In this document: positions 1-11,926 of the stretch, in pieces
Layout of the letters: each line of letters starts with the position of its first letter
Numbering within the stretch: the first letter of the stretch is position 1
Assembly (NCBI RefSeq): GCF_003473485.1
Contig: NC_053043.1
Coordinates: forward strand, 17,982,001 to 18,046,000
Reading direction: 5' to 3'
Length of the DNA stretch: 64,000 nt
Source of the DNA: Medicago truncatula
Lineage: Eukaryota; Streptophyta; Magnoliopsida; Fabales; Fabaceae
The notes under the pieces: generated by a model
What the model was told of the DNA's origin: nothing
What the model saw: only the letters and a program-made list of their open reading frames with translations
The model's database searches: none
Translations under genes and position numbers: made by a program

Positions 1-1120
1 GGATTGAAGTGTGGCCCGGGTCAGTTTTACCGGTTCCACGCTCACTGCATTTTTGTCTTTTCCAGGGGCGCTTTGTGCAATATATCGAAACCGGCCAAAT
101 CAAATACACATCATAAATAGTTAAATAAATAACTGAGAATCTCCAGTATTATGTTGATATTTCAAGTTCCATAAATTATGATGATTTCTAGAAGAAAACT
201 AATAGCGTGTGTAAATAGTAACTGAATAAGCTCACTATAGGTTCACTATAGGCAAGCTTTATTATAACCAAGAAGCAGCAATATTAAAACTATACATTCA
301 GGAGTGTGCATATTATGATGAATAAGTTACTAACAAGGTGATATAACGTTATAAATCTTTCCAATATTATTAGTTAAATTAATGAATATAAAGTAGATTA
401 ACAACATGTGGTGGAAATTTCATTAATGAATAGCAGAAAGGTTTAAAAACATATGGTAGCGCAATGGAACAGTAGATAGTAACACAAATAGCAAAAATTA
501 AAGATCTCATGAGTGGTTTTAATTTGGAAACTAAATCAAAGGCACATATAGGTCAATATTTGATAATGGAACTTACAACAGGATAAAACAACTATGCCAT
601 CAAATACGACTTCAAAAAATATGTCCATGAGAAAAGTGCTTGGAAACTATATCAAAAACTACCATTACCTTTTGTTATATATCACCAGAAGTCTTATTTT
701 TAATTTATATATATAGAAACCGTGTGGTATGCAGAAGCAGCATAAATAGATACTAGATATCGTTACGCAGAAGCAACATAAATAGATACTAGATATCGTG
801 AGTAAAAAATATAACCTGGGACCTGCTTTGATCGAAGCTTCTTTGAGCGTTGTGGTTTCAGCAGAACAAACAACAACACAATCGGACTTACCGATGGTAC
901 AACAGTAGTCTTACGATGTGGAATTTTGAAAGGAGGAAGAAACAGCAACCCATCGGCGAGATGGATTGATAACTCACAGGCTAAAGAGATCTTTCATCGC
1001 CTCTACGACCTCGCCATCGGGTCGATCAGACCTCGCAGTGATGAAAAGGAAAAGGTGTTTCTAAATCGCGGTTTAGGGTTGCGATTCAGAGGTGAGGTGC
1101 GGCCTAGGTTAGTTTTACCG
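1..1120. other. Non-coding AT-rich stretch, possible gypsy leader
   Basis: No convincing gene was seen. Open frames near 926-1168 have no recognisable domain. If the LTR/primer-site reading of 1121-1450 is right, this stretch would be the untranslated leader of a minus-strand gypsy element. A motif near 7-39 (GTGTGGCCCGGGTCAGTTTT and on) recurs imperfectly at 1098-1127, next to the primer-site candidate. Low confidence on origin. Confidence 0.3.
731..802. repeat. Tandem duplication of a 36-bp unit
   Basis: Two adjacent 36-bp copies (731-766 and 767-802) begin GCAGAAGC and contain ATAGATACTAGATATCGT. They differ at only a few bases. No function is apparent. Confidence 0.85.
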
Positions 1121-1450
1121 AGGTTCCCACAGACGGCGCCAACTGTACTTGCAGAAAAAGTACAATAAGGATTCTAGGGTTAAGAATCGTCTATTAGGGT
1201 TTAGACTGAATATTGGATACCTGAGAGTGTTCTCAAGGGTGGTATTTATAGCCTTCTATAGGCTTGGGTTTTGGTTGCTTAGTCTCCAAGTAATAGGGGT
1301 ATTTAGGCCTTTTGGGCGGTTTCTAGAAGGTTCTAGAGGTTTAGAAAGGCGGCTTCTGCGCCTTGGGCTTTTGGGCTCTCTTCAAGGGCGCTAAGCCCTT
1401 TTTGAGGGTCAAAGAAGCCCTTTTGGAGGTCTTTTAGGTCCATAGGAATA
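1121..1450 (-). mobile_element. Candidate gypsy LTR end with primer-binding site (minus strand)
   Basis: Read on the minus strand, 1142-1121 is TTGGCGCCGTCTGTGGGAAC, which resembles the TGGCGCC-type primer-binding sites of plant gypsy elements. It sits just after a sequence ending in ACA, as expected at the 3' end of a 5' LTR. The LTR itself would run from TGTACTTG at 1144 rightwards to about 1450, where the truncated copia element begins. The other LTR and the coding region are not in the window, so this rests on the primer-site motif and position alone. Confidence 0.35.
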
Positions 1451-1452
1451 TT

Positions 1453-4400
1453 ATGACGGCCACTATGCTTTATGGCAAAGAGGGCACTATCACTTTGGAG
1501 GAAGTTCAAGCGGCTTTGAGAACCAAAGAGTTGACCAAGTTCAAAGAGTTGAAGGTTGATGATAGTGGAGAAGGCTTGAATGTCTCAAGGGGGAGAAGTC
1601 AAAACAGAGGAAAAGGGAAAGGCAAGAATTCCAGGTCAAAGTCTAGATCGAAGGGTGATGGCAATAAAACACAGTACAAATGTTTTATTTGTCACAATCC
1701 AGGTCACTTCAAGAATGATTGTCCGGAAAGAAAGGGCAATGGAGGTGGAAATCCATCCGTTCAGATTGCAAGTAATGAGGAAGGTTATGAGAGTGTTGGA
1801 GCATTAACTGTGACAAGTTGGGAACCTGAAAAGGGTTGGGTCTTGGACTCTGGGTGCTCTTATCACATCTGTCCGAGAAAGGAGTACTTTGAAACGTTAG
1901 AGTTGGAAGAAGGTGGAGTAGTTCGCCTTGGCAATAATAAGGCTTGTAAAATTCAAGGTATTGGTACTATCCCTCTCAAAATGTTTAATGATCGTGATTT
2001 CCTTTTGAAGGATGTAAGGTATATTCCTGAACTTAGGAGAAATTTAATATCCATAAGCATGTTTGATGGTCTAGGCTATTGCACTAGAATTGAACGTGGT
2101 GTGATGAGAATTTCTCATGGTGCATTGGTTATAGCTAAAGGGTCTAAAATACATGGTTTATATATTTTAGAAGGTTCCACCGTAATAGCTCATGCATCGG
2201 TTGCTAGTGGAGACACTCTGGACGTAACTAAACTGTGGCATTTGAGGTTGGGTCATGTCAGTGAGAGGGGTTTGGTTGAGCTAGCTAAACAAGGGTTGCT
2301 AGGGAATGAAAAATTGAACAACACAAGGTGAAGTTTGGAGTGGGGGTGCATAAATCTATTAAGCCATTTGAGTATGTTCATTCGGATCTTTGGGGTCCAG
2401 CATCAGTTAATACTCATGGGGGAGGTTCATATTTCATGTCTATCATTGATGATTATTCTAGAAGAGTATGGGTTTACATTCTGAAGAAGAAAAGTGATGC
2501 CTTTGAAAAATTCAAAGAATGGAATACACTTGTAGAAAATCAGATTGGGACTAAACTGAAAGTGTTGAGAACTGACAATGGCCTGGAGTTTGTTTCAGAG
2601 CAGTTTAATGAGTTTTGCAGGAAGAAAGGTATAAAGAGGCATAGAACCGTGGCATACACACCTCAACAGAATGGCCTTGCAGAAAGAATGAATAGGACTT
2701 TGTTGGAGCGTGTGAGGTGTATGCTGTTGGGAGCTGGATTGTCCAAGAGTTTCCGGGGAGAAGCTGTTAGTACTACAGCATATTTGATTAACATATGTCC
2801 ATCCACAGGGATAGGTCTCAAGACACCTATGGAGGTTTGGAGTGGGAGACCGGTAGACTACTCTAACTTGAAAGTCTTCGGAGCTTTAGCATTTGCCCAT
2901 GTCAGACAAGACAAACTTGATGCTAGATATGTGAAGTGTATTTTCATGGGTTATCCTGAAGGTGTGAAAGGTTACAGACTGTGGAAGATGGAACCTAGAG
3001 AATCAAAATTTATTATAAGCAGGGATGTTACTTTTGATGAGACCCGTATGGGGATGAAGTGCAAAGACCTGGATACAAGCTCGGAAACGGGGATAGAGAA
3101 AATTCAGTTTGAGGTGGAGCCTACCATTGATGAAAGGGAAGAGAAGGATCAGACTCCAGTACCTGATGAGGGTGAAGGCCAAGAGATAATTAATCCTGAC
3201 TATCAGCTAGCAAGAGATAGGACGAGGAGACAAATTAATCCACCTGAGAGATACGGTTATGCTAACCTTATTTGTTATGCTTTGAATGCAGCTGAAGAAT
3301 TGCAAGACTCAGAACCAAAGAACTTCAGGGAAGCATTAGAAAGCAATGAAAACAAGGACTGGCTGAAGGCAATGAATGAGGAAATGATTTCATTGGAGAA
3401 GAACCAGACTTGGAAACTTGTTACATTACCTAAGAATCAAAGGGTAGTGGGAAGCAGGTGGGTGTTTAAGAAGAAAGAAGGTATACCAGGGGTCGAAGCA
3501 CCAAGGTATAAGGCAAGACTTGTAGCAAAGGGTTTTACTCAGGTGGAAGGGATTGACTACAATGAAATCTTTTCACCGGTGGTAAAACATTGTTCTATAA
3601 GGGTACTTATGGCGATTGTTAACATGTATGATCTTGAGTTAGAACAGATGGATGTGAAGACCGCATTTCTACATGGAGAGTTGGAAGAAACTATCTATAT
3701 GCAACAACCATAAGGTTTCGTAGAAGACAATACAAAAGTGTGTTTGTTAAAGAAATCTTTGTATGGGTTGAAGCAAAGTCCAAGGCAGTGGTATCGTCGG
3801 TTTGATGAGTTCCTAGTAAAGGCTGGTTTTGTGAGAAGCAACTATGATAGTTGTGTTTACATGATGAGAAGGAATGAGAAAGTCATTCTCTATCTTCTCC
3901 TTTATGTAGATGATATTCTTATGGCAAGTTCTGGCAGGCAAGAGATTCAGAAGCTCAAGGAAAGATTGAATGATGAATTTGAGATGAAGGATCTTAGTAA
4001 TGCAAAGAAGATACTTGGTATGGATATCATGAGGGACCGGAACAAAGGTGAGTTGTTCTTATCTCAGCATGGGTACTTGAGGAAAGTGGTGGAGCGGTTC
4101 AGAATGAAAGATTCTAAAGTCGTTAGCACTCCTCTTGGTCACCACACAAAGCTATCTATAAAGTAGTGTCCTCAATCCGAGGAAGAGAAAAGCAAGATGG
4201 AGGGTACTCCCTATGCAAGTGGGGTTGGAAGCATTATGTATGGTATGGTTTGTAGTAGGTCGGACTTATCCTACGCAATTAGTGTGATAAGTCGGTTTAT
4301 GGCAAATCCGGGTCAAGTGCATTGGCAAGCTTTGAAGTGGGTTCTGAGATATTTGAATGGATCTTTGAAAGGTGGTCTAAGGTATACAGGTCAGAACCAG

Positions 4401-4876
4401 GTAGGGATGCTTTGGAGGGATATGTGGATGCGGACTATGCAGGTAACATAGACACTAGAAAATCTTTGTCAGGTTTTGTGTTTACATTGTTCGGTACAGC
4501 GGTAACTTGGAAGGCAAATCAACAATCAGTTGTAGCTCTTTCAACAACTCAAGCAGAGTACATAGCCCTTGTTGAAGGGGTCAAGGAAGCCATATGGTTG
4601 AAAGGTATGATTGGAGAAATGGGGATTAGTCAAGGGTGTGTGAAGATACATTGTGATAGCCAAAGTGTCATTCATTTGGCAAATCATCAGGTATATCATG
4701 AAAGGACAAAGCACATTGACATTCGTTTGCACTTCGTAAGAGACATGATTGAGACAAAGGAGATCATGGTGGAGAAAGTGGCATCGGAAGAGAATCCAGC
4801 AGACATGTTCACCAAATCATTACCAAGATCGAGATTCAAGCATTGCTTGGACTTGATTAACTTCATCGAAGCTTAG
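1453..4876 (+). pseudogene. copia gag-pol pseudogene
   Basis: Domains in order are a CCHC zinc knuckle (CFICHNPGHFKNDC, about 1678), the aspartic protease site (VLDSGCSYHIC, about 1846), a gag-pre-integrase HLRLGH motif, the integrase core (HSDLWGP to LRTDNG to QNGLAERMN), reverse transcriptase (YVDDILMAS, about 3905), and RNase H (DADYAG, ALSTTQAEYIAL, CDSQSVIHLA). The frame is broken at 2329-2331 by a stop tied to a frame change and apparent loss of codons between the pre-integrase and integrase domains. There are in-frame stops at 3711-3713 (TAA) and 4164-4166 (TAG), and a further frame change near 4400, just before RNase H. It cannot make a full polyprotein. Confidence 0.92.
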
Positions 4877-4954
4877 ATGAAGGATTGGAGAGAGCAGCAA
4901 AGTGATTGATGGTTAAACTGACATCATCACTGATTTGAAGTCAAGGTGGAGAAT

Positions 4955-5612
4955 TGTCAGAGTTAACTTAAAATCAGAAATCTGGAGAATCGTGCCACGA
5001 TGGAGAAGCATCGCGCCACGATTGTTGAAGTAAGATCATGAGGCAGCTACTGGAATTTTCGTGCCATGATGGTCGTGTTGAAGATAAAAATAAAACGTAT
5101 TTTCAGTTAGATTTGTTTCAGTTTTTTAAGGGTTTACTTTCCACTATAAATATAAGCCTTGTATCAGATGATAAGGTGTGTAGAAAATAGGGTTTAGAAG
5201 CCAACATACAAACTATGGTTTATAGAGAATTTCTCTTGGCAACAACACTAGGGTTGGGATTGTTTTGATTCACCTTGAACAAATCACTATTAGGATTGAG
5301 TCTCTTGGTCACGGGAAGAGGCTGGGACTTGGGTAGAATTAGGTTTGAAGACTAATTCTTGTAACTCAATATCTCTTTGTAAAGAAACTCATCATTATAG
5401 TGGATCAGAGAGCTGCTCTCTCCCCCAGACTAGGTCATCATTAGACCGAACTAGGTAAACAAATTCTTGTGTTCTTTCTCTTTCTTCCCTCTATCTCTTG
5501 CTGTTTTATTTGTTTGGATTATTTGCTACCCGCTTAATTTGATTACTTGGTATTAATTTGCTCCACGCATCAAGTTTGTTATTGGTGTGTTTTTCTCAAC
5601 GAATTCACAACA
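4955..5612 (+). repeat. 3' LTR of the 1.4-5.6 kb copia element
   Basis: It begins TGTCAGAGTTAAC straight after the purine-rich tract and ends ATTCACAACA, a TG...CA-bounded LTR of about 658 bp. It holds promoter-like and polyadenylation-like sequence (ACTATAAATATAAG near 5143). No second copy is present in the window. Confidence 0.8.
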
Positions 5613-7828
5613 TTTTCATTTTTAGTTGTTTAACTAGTGTCCCGGGAACACCGGTTAACATGACTCTAATAATTAAATCTCCTATCTCATTGTTATGAAG
5701 ATTAAGTTCAATGTCAAATACTGACGTACTAATTTCTCTAGAAATCGAGCAACTTACAAAAATAAAAATCGGATCAAACGATACTCAATATGTTATCAAT
5801 AATTTTCCCTTACTACTTTAGTAAAACAAAAGAAATAAACATTATTTTTAACTCAGCACAAAATGAGGAATTTTAAAGCATGATTTGCTTGCCGGTTACT
5901 AAAGAAAGAGGAACCAGATTGACTATAAACTAAAATTTCTCATATATTGATTGCGAAAAAGCTCTTAATGAACCGAAACAAAAAAAAGGGGGAAAACTCT
6001 TATACACTAAAATGAAATGGAAAATTGAAATTACAAACTAGAGAAAAGGGGATGAGTAATTAAGGAAGAATAATAGAACAAGGGAGATTAAGGTGTGTTT
6101 AACATCCCCCTCATGCAGAATGATATCAAATATTCACATTGGATAAAAGTAACTCAGGTTGGATAGACTCAATAATCTTTAAAAGTAAATGAGGTCTGAA
6201 ACAAATTTTTTGTTATATGAGGTATTTTTTGTCTGAATATGAGACATTTTTGTTTATAAAATTTAAAGAAAAATATTAGTTTTTTGTTAATGGGCTTAAA
6301 GCAATGACTTTAATGATTTTATCTTTAGAGTTTGGGGTAACCTTAATGAAAGGGTCCGAGTGCCTTCTTGAATGTATATGTATAAGGTGAAGAATATCTT
6401 TTTGAATATCGATGTCTCTTTATCCATCTCGATGTGATTAATTTATTTATGAAAAACTATATTACTATTTCTTTTTATTTTAGATTCTAAATATCAACGA
6501 GAATTGAATATTCATAAATACTTGCTACCCATAAATCTATATATAGAGATGGGAGCTCTCTGCCATCCCTAGCTAGCCAAGGGTGCTCTTGATAAATTTT
6601 CCTTTCACTATTGACAAATCGTATAATGCATTAAAATATTCTCATGAGAGAATGAGACTTGTTGGTACACGTAACATATGCATACAAATGTAGTGTACAG
6701 GTAAGGTAAAGTATATTTGCACATTTTCTTTATAGGAAAAACTATATAATGCACATTAAAGAATGCATACATATCATATCATACGGGACAAAAAAAATAA
6801 TACGGGACAACTAAGCTATAATCAAGAGCCTTCAACCTTTTTATTATACTATAATAAAATAAAAAGTTTACCTTTTTGTAGTAATTTTTGTTCATAGACT
6901 AAAAGATAACGAAACATGTAATTTTTTTCTGGGACAGAGATAAAATAAATAAGATAAAAAGTGTAGTTTTTGCATTTCACTAATCTAAAAGAGTAAAAAG
7001 ACTATTTCTTTGACAAAACTTATGTAAAGGACTTATATCATGCAGAATAATATTTGAACTCAAGTTTATGCTCATTGCAGTTTATTTTCTGGGTTTTCTA
7101 TATCATGCATTTTAATTTCATGATTGTTTGTTACATTTTGATTTTCAGAATCCCTTGTGCTATATTAAAATTTGAGTTTAAGGACTAACTAAATTTGAAC
7201 AATGAAAACATGCTTTTTATCTCTCTCAAGTTTTTTTAATTAGCTATTTTTAGGTCATTACCAAAGTAACTAACTAAATTTTTGTTTTTTTTAATACCAA
7301 ATTTTTGTTGTTGTGAAAATAGCTAATTTATATTAGATTTTTTTTAAAGTAAAGGTAAAATGTTAACGCTTACCAAACCTTATCTACTACAAACTTAAGT
7401 GAAGAAGGACAGTCTCATGACATGAAGAAAGGAAAAAAAAAAATTGGACTTCAAAGAAATCTCGGTCAAAGATGAAGGTTTTTAGAATATAAAATAATGG
7501 ACAAATATTTTGGGAGATCGATCTACTGGTATTAGCGAAAGACTCAATAAAAGTTAGAATATAGTCTTGTATGAATATTAAATGAATTTGAATTGTTTCC
7601 GATTTCAAAAAACGGTGAGACCATGGCACGACATAAAATGAGGTCACTAATACTAACCTAATCGTAGAACTCATTCCGCGTATCAAAATTACATTTTTAT
7701 CTCTCTCAAGTTTTTTTTTTGGAATCTCTCTCAAGTTAGAAGCCTTTAAACAAAAACATTAAATATCATTCATATTTTATTTTTATATTGATGGTAATCT
7801 TGAACAAGTTGTTTCCCTACTTTGAAGG
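5613..7828. other. AT-rich intergenic DNA
   Basis: About 2.2 kb with no supported gene, RNA gene or bounded transposon. The minus-strand open frame at 7387-7734 has no recognisable motif. Minor echoes such as two copies of ATACGGGACA near 6783-6808 and repeated TCTCTCTCAAG near 7221, 7700 and 7724 are the only structure noticed. Confidence 0.6.
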
Positions 7829-8505
7829 TAATCTTGAAGACTGAATCATCAACTTCGTCCCTGAATTTGCAAGCATCAGCTAAAATCGTCCTTAAATTTT
7901 GCAAAATATCAATTTTGTCCCTGAATTTCTCTCATGTCCATCAAAATGGTCCCTCCGTCCAAAAGGTCCGTTAGTGATGCTAAGCTGGCTCCCTGTATGT
8001 TGTGTTGTCATGTACACATGTCAAAAAGGAAGTCACGTGTACAAGGACTAAATTGATGGAAACGCAAAAAATTCAGTTTTCACTTTTCAACTGCAATTTT
8101 TTCTGCTTTTTCCATTTTTACCCTTGTTTTATCCTTACCTTCCACCCTCATATTTCAGTCATACCCATCAAAACAGTCCCCGACCTTTCTCCTTCCCGCT
8201 AAAACCTTCATCGCCTTCTCCTCTCCAAAATCATCATCATCGCCAGCGATCAACGATGGATTTTTGAAGAACGAAATGGTCTTTGCTTAAGGTGATTCTT
8301 ACATCTATCTCACCTTCTTCTCCCGTTCGTTTTCACCATTTTTTTGGCCGTTTTTTTTTTCGATTTTAGTTTTGATGATTTCGTTTTTAGTTTTAATGAT
8401 TTTGTTTTCAGGTTTTCAGTTTTTTTTGTTGTTTAGATTAGTCTTATTAGTGTTTTCGGTTTATAAAATAGAAAGATGATTTTTGTTCTGGTTGGTTACT
8501 ATATT

Positions 8506-8585
8506 TGGTAATGGTGGAAATGTAGAAAATGTTGATGCTTGTAATGGTGGAAATGCAGAAAATGTTGATGTTGATAATGGTGGAA
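8506..8585 (+). repeat. Minisatellite, left half (split by inner MULE)
   Basis: Direct copies of a GGTGGAAATG..GAAAATGTTGATG unit. The same unit in the same orientation resumes at 9730, on the other side of the inner element, so the array was probably continuous before the insertion. Confidence 0.7.
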
Positions 8586-9729
8586 GGTGGCATTTAGGGT
8601 GGGTGAGGGAAAGAATTTTCCATCATGGGAAAGTTGATTGTTTACCATTAGATTAAATTGGAGCACTGATTTTATCATGGTCTATCCACACTACATTTTT
8701 TTAGTTTGTCTTCAACCTTATTAACCTCCAACCACTACCACCACGTCACTTGAACACTAACCCAGATTTTCCATTGCCGACGTGGCTGTACAATTGTACC
8801 AACCTCAGGTGCCTCAATCTCCTCCAAAATTACTTCACCGGCCAAATCCCCGACGGCATAAACAACATCAAAACACTGACCCATCTCAACCACACCAAGA
8901 ACATAACAAACTCAGATCTGGAATTTCATGAAAGAACAAATTTGTTGGTCTTTTTTTAGAATAAAATATACTGAAAAACATTGATGATGAATGTGGTAGT
9001 TTTTTTCATTTTGAGAAAGAAAAAAAAAGGTTGATTTTCTTCCAAATATTAAGTCTATTAAACTCTTTAACTTTGTCCACTCTCAGTTCATACTTCATAA
9101 TCTGTAGAACAACTAACTTGTTCCATATCAAAGGCATGACATTTCAAGTGGTTCACCACAAGAATCATAGAATTCCGTAATTCTTGTGTAGGTGTGAAGA
9201 TTAATACTTCTGATAGAATCTACCTTCATCGAAAGCACAACTGCAACATTTTCAATATAAAACTGTCACCGCCGTTGATACTGTTGTCGGCGCCGGCGTA
9301 CTTGCTTGTTGAAAAACAACGCCGGAGGAAGGTGAAGTTCGTCGGAAAGATGAAGATTAAGAAAAGAGTTGACCGCAAGTGGGGAAGAGAAGAATGGTTG
9401 TGGAGAAAGATTGTATGAAAATAAATATAGTGATGAGAATGTATGATAATAGTGTGTGTCAGATTTAATCCAATGGTAGAAATTATTAGTATCTCTAAAA
9501 TTCATTCAATGTGTTAGACCAAAATCATCTTAACAAAAAAGATTGATTTTAAATGGATATGGGTTGGTGGGTGAATTGCAGATTTGTATTTTCAAAGGTT
9601 GAAGATGATGGAGGAAAATATATGGTGTGGACAGACCATTTTAAAATCTATGCACCTCTTTAATCTTATGGTAAAAAAAAACTCTCCCATAGTGGGAAAC
9701 TCTTTCCCTCACCCATCCTAAATGCCACC
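8586..9729. mobile_element. Inner Mutator-like element with captured gene fragment, 9-bp TSD
   Basis: The left end is GGTGGCATTTAGGGTGGGTG and the right end is CACCCATCCTAAATGCCACC, reverse complements with one mismatch. The inverted similarity extends about 150 bp inward (for example 8641-8718 against 9593-9672). The direct repeat ATGGTGGAA flanks it at 8577-8585 and 9730-9738. The interior is not transposase and includes a leucine-rich-repeat fragment (8753-8956), so it fits a Pack-MULE: a gene-fragment-carrying Mutator-like element nested in the outer one. Confidence 0.85.
8753..8956 (+). pseudogene. Captured LRR receptor-kinase ectodomain fragment
   Basis: The plus-strand translation reads PDFPLPTWLYNCTNLRCLNL then LQNYFTGQIPDGINNIKTLT, which matches the plant LRR pattern (LxxLxLxxNxFxGxIP) of LRR receptor-like kinases. 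Only about two repeats are recognisable before the similarity fades. There is no ATG that makes sense, and no signal peptide, transmembrane segment or kinase. It lies wholly inside the inner Mutator-like element, so it is probably a transduplicated exon piece. The parent gene cannot be named from this. Confidence 0.7.
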
Positions 9730-9840
9730 ATGGTGGAAATGCATAAAATGTTGATGCTGCAAATGGTGGAAATGTTGTAAATGTTGATGCTGCAAATGGT
9801 GAAAATGTTGATGCTGCAAATGTTGTAAATGCTGCAAAGA
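9730..9840 (+). repeat. Minisatellite, right half
   Basis: About four imperfect direct units of TGGAAATGTTGTAAATGTTG / GATGCTGCAAATGGTG type. It continues the array seen at 8506-8585 and was interrupted by the inner Mutator-like element. Confidence 0.75.
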
Positions 9841-10773
9841 TCAAGTTGTGTTTTCTGCGTTTTGTATTTTGTTCTGCAAAGCTTGCCTTTCAAGGACCAA
9901 ACCGATAGTTAGTTATATAATTCAAGGACTGATTTGATGTTTTTTAACATAATAGGGATCGATTTGATGGATAGCCATAAAATTTAAGGACTAATCTGAT
10001 GTAAATATTTTGACAGAAAGGTTACATGAAGATTCATCTTCAACCTCTTTTCATTACAACATTACACACGTCTAGTACATTTCAAAAGCATGTTCATAAA
10101 CTCAAACAAGCAAACCATGACTATCAAAAACTTAATCACCCTAAACTCAATTCCTAAAGTATCAACTTTGTTCATCAACCCCACCCTCCAAAGAACTTCA
10201 TTCTCACTTTCCTTAGACTTGAACATGAAGATCGATTTTCTAAACATTTTTTGCCCATACACCCACCCCATTATTTCGGATTCTATTACAACAATTTTGT
10301 TTGAAAGAATTTTGGGGATTTTTTGATTTCGGGTTCAATCAAAAAATTAGGGTTTGAGGTTATTTCAATTGGGGAAGAACGTTACCACCAATTATTGGAA
10401 GAATTTTTGGGAATTTTGGAGTGTGGATTAAAGATTGTAAAATTAGGGTTTCAATTTTATACATTTGGGAAAGAAAGAGACGTTGGGGAAGATGACATTC
10501 TTACATTTTCTGCAATCAGCCAAATTAGTCCTTGAAAATGTTGGTTACAATCGGCCATATTAGTCCCTGCTTGTGTGGCGTCTGACATGACAGTCCATGT
10601 GAGAGGTTAACGGCCACGTCAGCTCTGTTAACACCCCAGTTAATTGGAAGGACGAAATTGATTGACATTTTACAAATTCAAGGACGAAATTGATATTTCG
10701 CAAAATTTGGGGACGATTTTGGCTGATGCTTGCAAATTCATGGACGAAGTTGATGATTCACTCTAATCTTGAA

Positions 10774-11609
10774 TTTGAACATATTTTTGTTAAATAGAAA
10801 AGTAAAAAAATGTGGTTCAAGTTTAGCATGGAACGAGGCAAGGAAACTCAAACATCTTCGAATACGTAACTTGAATTATATTTTTTCAACCTTGTTTAAA
10901 TTGGTGACAAATATAAAAAAGACAAAAATCGTTTATATTCCATCGCCATCCTAATGTCATGTCTAGAGATAAGCACACTCATAAATTTCAAGCTTTATAA
11001 AATTCTACATAGTTTTTTTTGAAATTTCAATTATTGATTGAGTAAAAAAAGAAAAAGTATATGTTAGTCAAAAAATTGAAAATCATTTTACACTCTATGT
11101 TTAGTCAAAAAATAATTAAACTTTTTTTTTTTGAACAAGAAAAAAAATTAAACTTTAAATTCAAACTTGACAAATTTCATTTATTAATTTTATGATAAAA
11201 TAGCAAAATAAGGAAATATCATAAGGGTCTATTACATAAATTTTTCTGCAACCTACCACCCTATTATTCACTCCATCATTTAGAACTCCAATTACTCACT
11301 AATGTTTTTTGAAATTTCTTTTGATTTTGATTTTGATTTTTGAAAGAGGTAGCGGCAATTCTTAGAGAGAGAAAATAAAGGAGAGAGAAATAATCGTTGA
11401 AGCAGAAGAAGATAAACTAACAAGCTATGCTATCTCTATTCTCACACAACTGTAACTTATGTAAGATTTCATTTTCCTCTTTCTCTTTCACTTTGACTTT
11501 TCATGTACAAAAATTTCACCTTTTCAATTTCAATTCCAGAACGAATCTTCTCATGAAAATCAATCAATTCAATCTATTAACCTAAACTCATTCCCTCTCT
11601 CTTCACCAG
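10774..11609 (+). promoter_or_regulatory. Upstream region and 5' UTR of the PMI1-related gene
   Basis: Non-coding AT-rich DNA. Purine- and pyrimidine-rich stretches near 11360-11490 and 11575-11608 look like plant 5' UTR. The sequence CACCAG at 11604-11609 followed by GT makes a good splice donor for a leader intron. No transcription start can be fixed by eye. Confidence 0.4.
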
Positions 11610-11923
11610 GTACTCAATCTCTTAATTAACCCCTTTTTTGTATTAACTAATTTGTTTTATTTTTACTTGTATTTATGCTATTTGTGTTTAATTTCAAATT
11701 TTAAAATCTGGGTTTTGTTCTGTTTCATTGGAATTAACGTTAATTGACTTAAAGTTTTTTTTTTATTTGAAAATTTTAAAATATGGGGTTGGGTCTGTTT
11801 CATTGGAATTAACGTTAATTTATTTAAAGTTTGGTTTTTTTGTTTTTATTTCAAAATATAAAATGTGGGTTTGGTTTGGTTTTGTTTTATTTGAATTAAC
11901 GTTAATTTTGTTTTTTTGTGTAG
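11610..11923 (+). repeat. Leader intron with three copies of a palindrome-bearing repeat
   Basis: The intron runs from GTACTC (11610) to TGTAG (11923), three bases before the start codon. It holds three tandem-like repeats of about 75-87 bp. Each ends in the perfect 14-bp palindrome AATTAACGTTAATT (11732-11745, 11807-11820, 11894-11907), preceded by GTTTCATTGG or a variant. A promoter-proximal intron can affect expression in plants; whether these palindromes matter is unknown. Confidence 0.65.
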
Positions 11924-11926
11924 AAC

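Larger units (their letters stand above)
1453..5612 (+). mobile_element. 5'-truncated Ty1/copia retrotransposon with 3' LTR
   Basis: The order is gag zinc knuckle, protease, integrase, reverse transcriptase, RNase H, a purine-rich tract (4941-4954, TCAAGGTGGAGAAT) and one LTR. This is the copia gene order, with integrase before reverse transcriptase. The 5' LTR, primer site and N-terminal gag are missing: recognisable gag starts abruptly near 1455, directly after an unrelated candidate gypsy LTR. It is a dead fragment, cut at its 5' end by deletion or recombination. Confidence 0.93.
7839..10763. mobile_element. Mutator-like element (outer), 10-bp TSD
   Basis: The ends are inverted repeats: GACTGAATCATCAACTTCGT at the left, and its near complement ending ACGAAGTTGATGATTCACTC at the right, with similarity continuing inward for over 100 bp. 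It is flanked by an identical 10-bp direct repeat TAATCTTGAA at 7829-7838 and 10764-10773. Long terminal inverted repeats with 9-11 bp TSDs are the signature of Mutator-like elements. No transposase is visible, so it is non-autonomous. It contains a second such element at 8586-9729. Confidence 0.85.

Noticed and set aside
926..1394. Two overlapping 80-codon frames
   Set aside because: No domain, and they overlap the candidate LTR/primer-site region.
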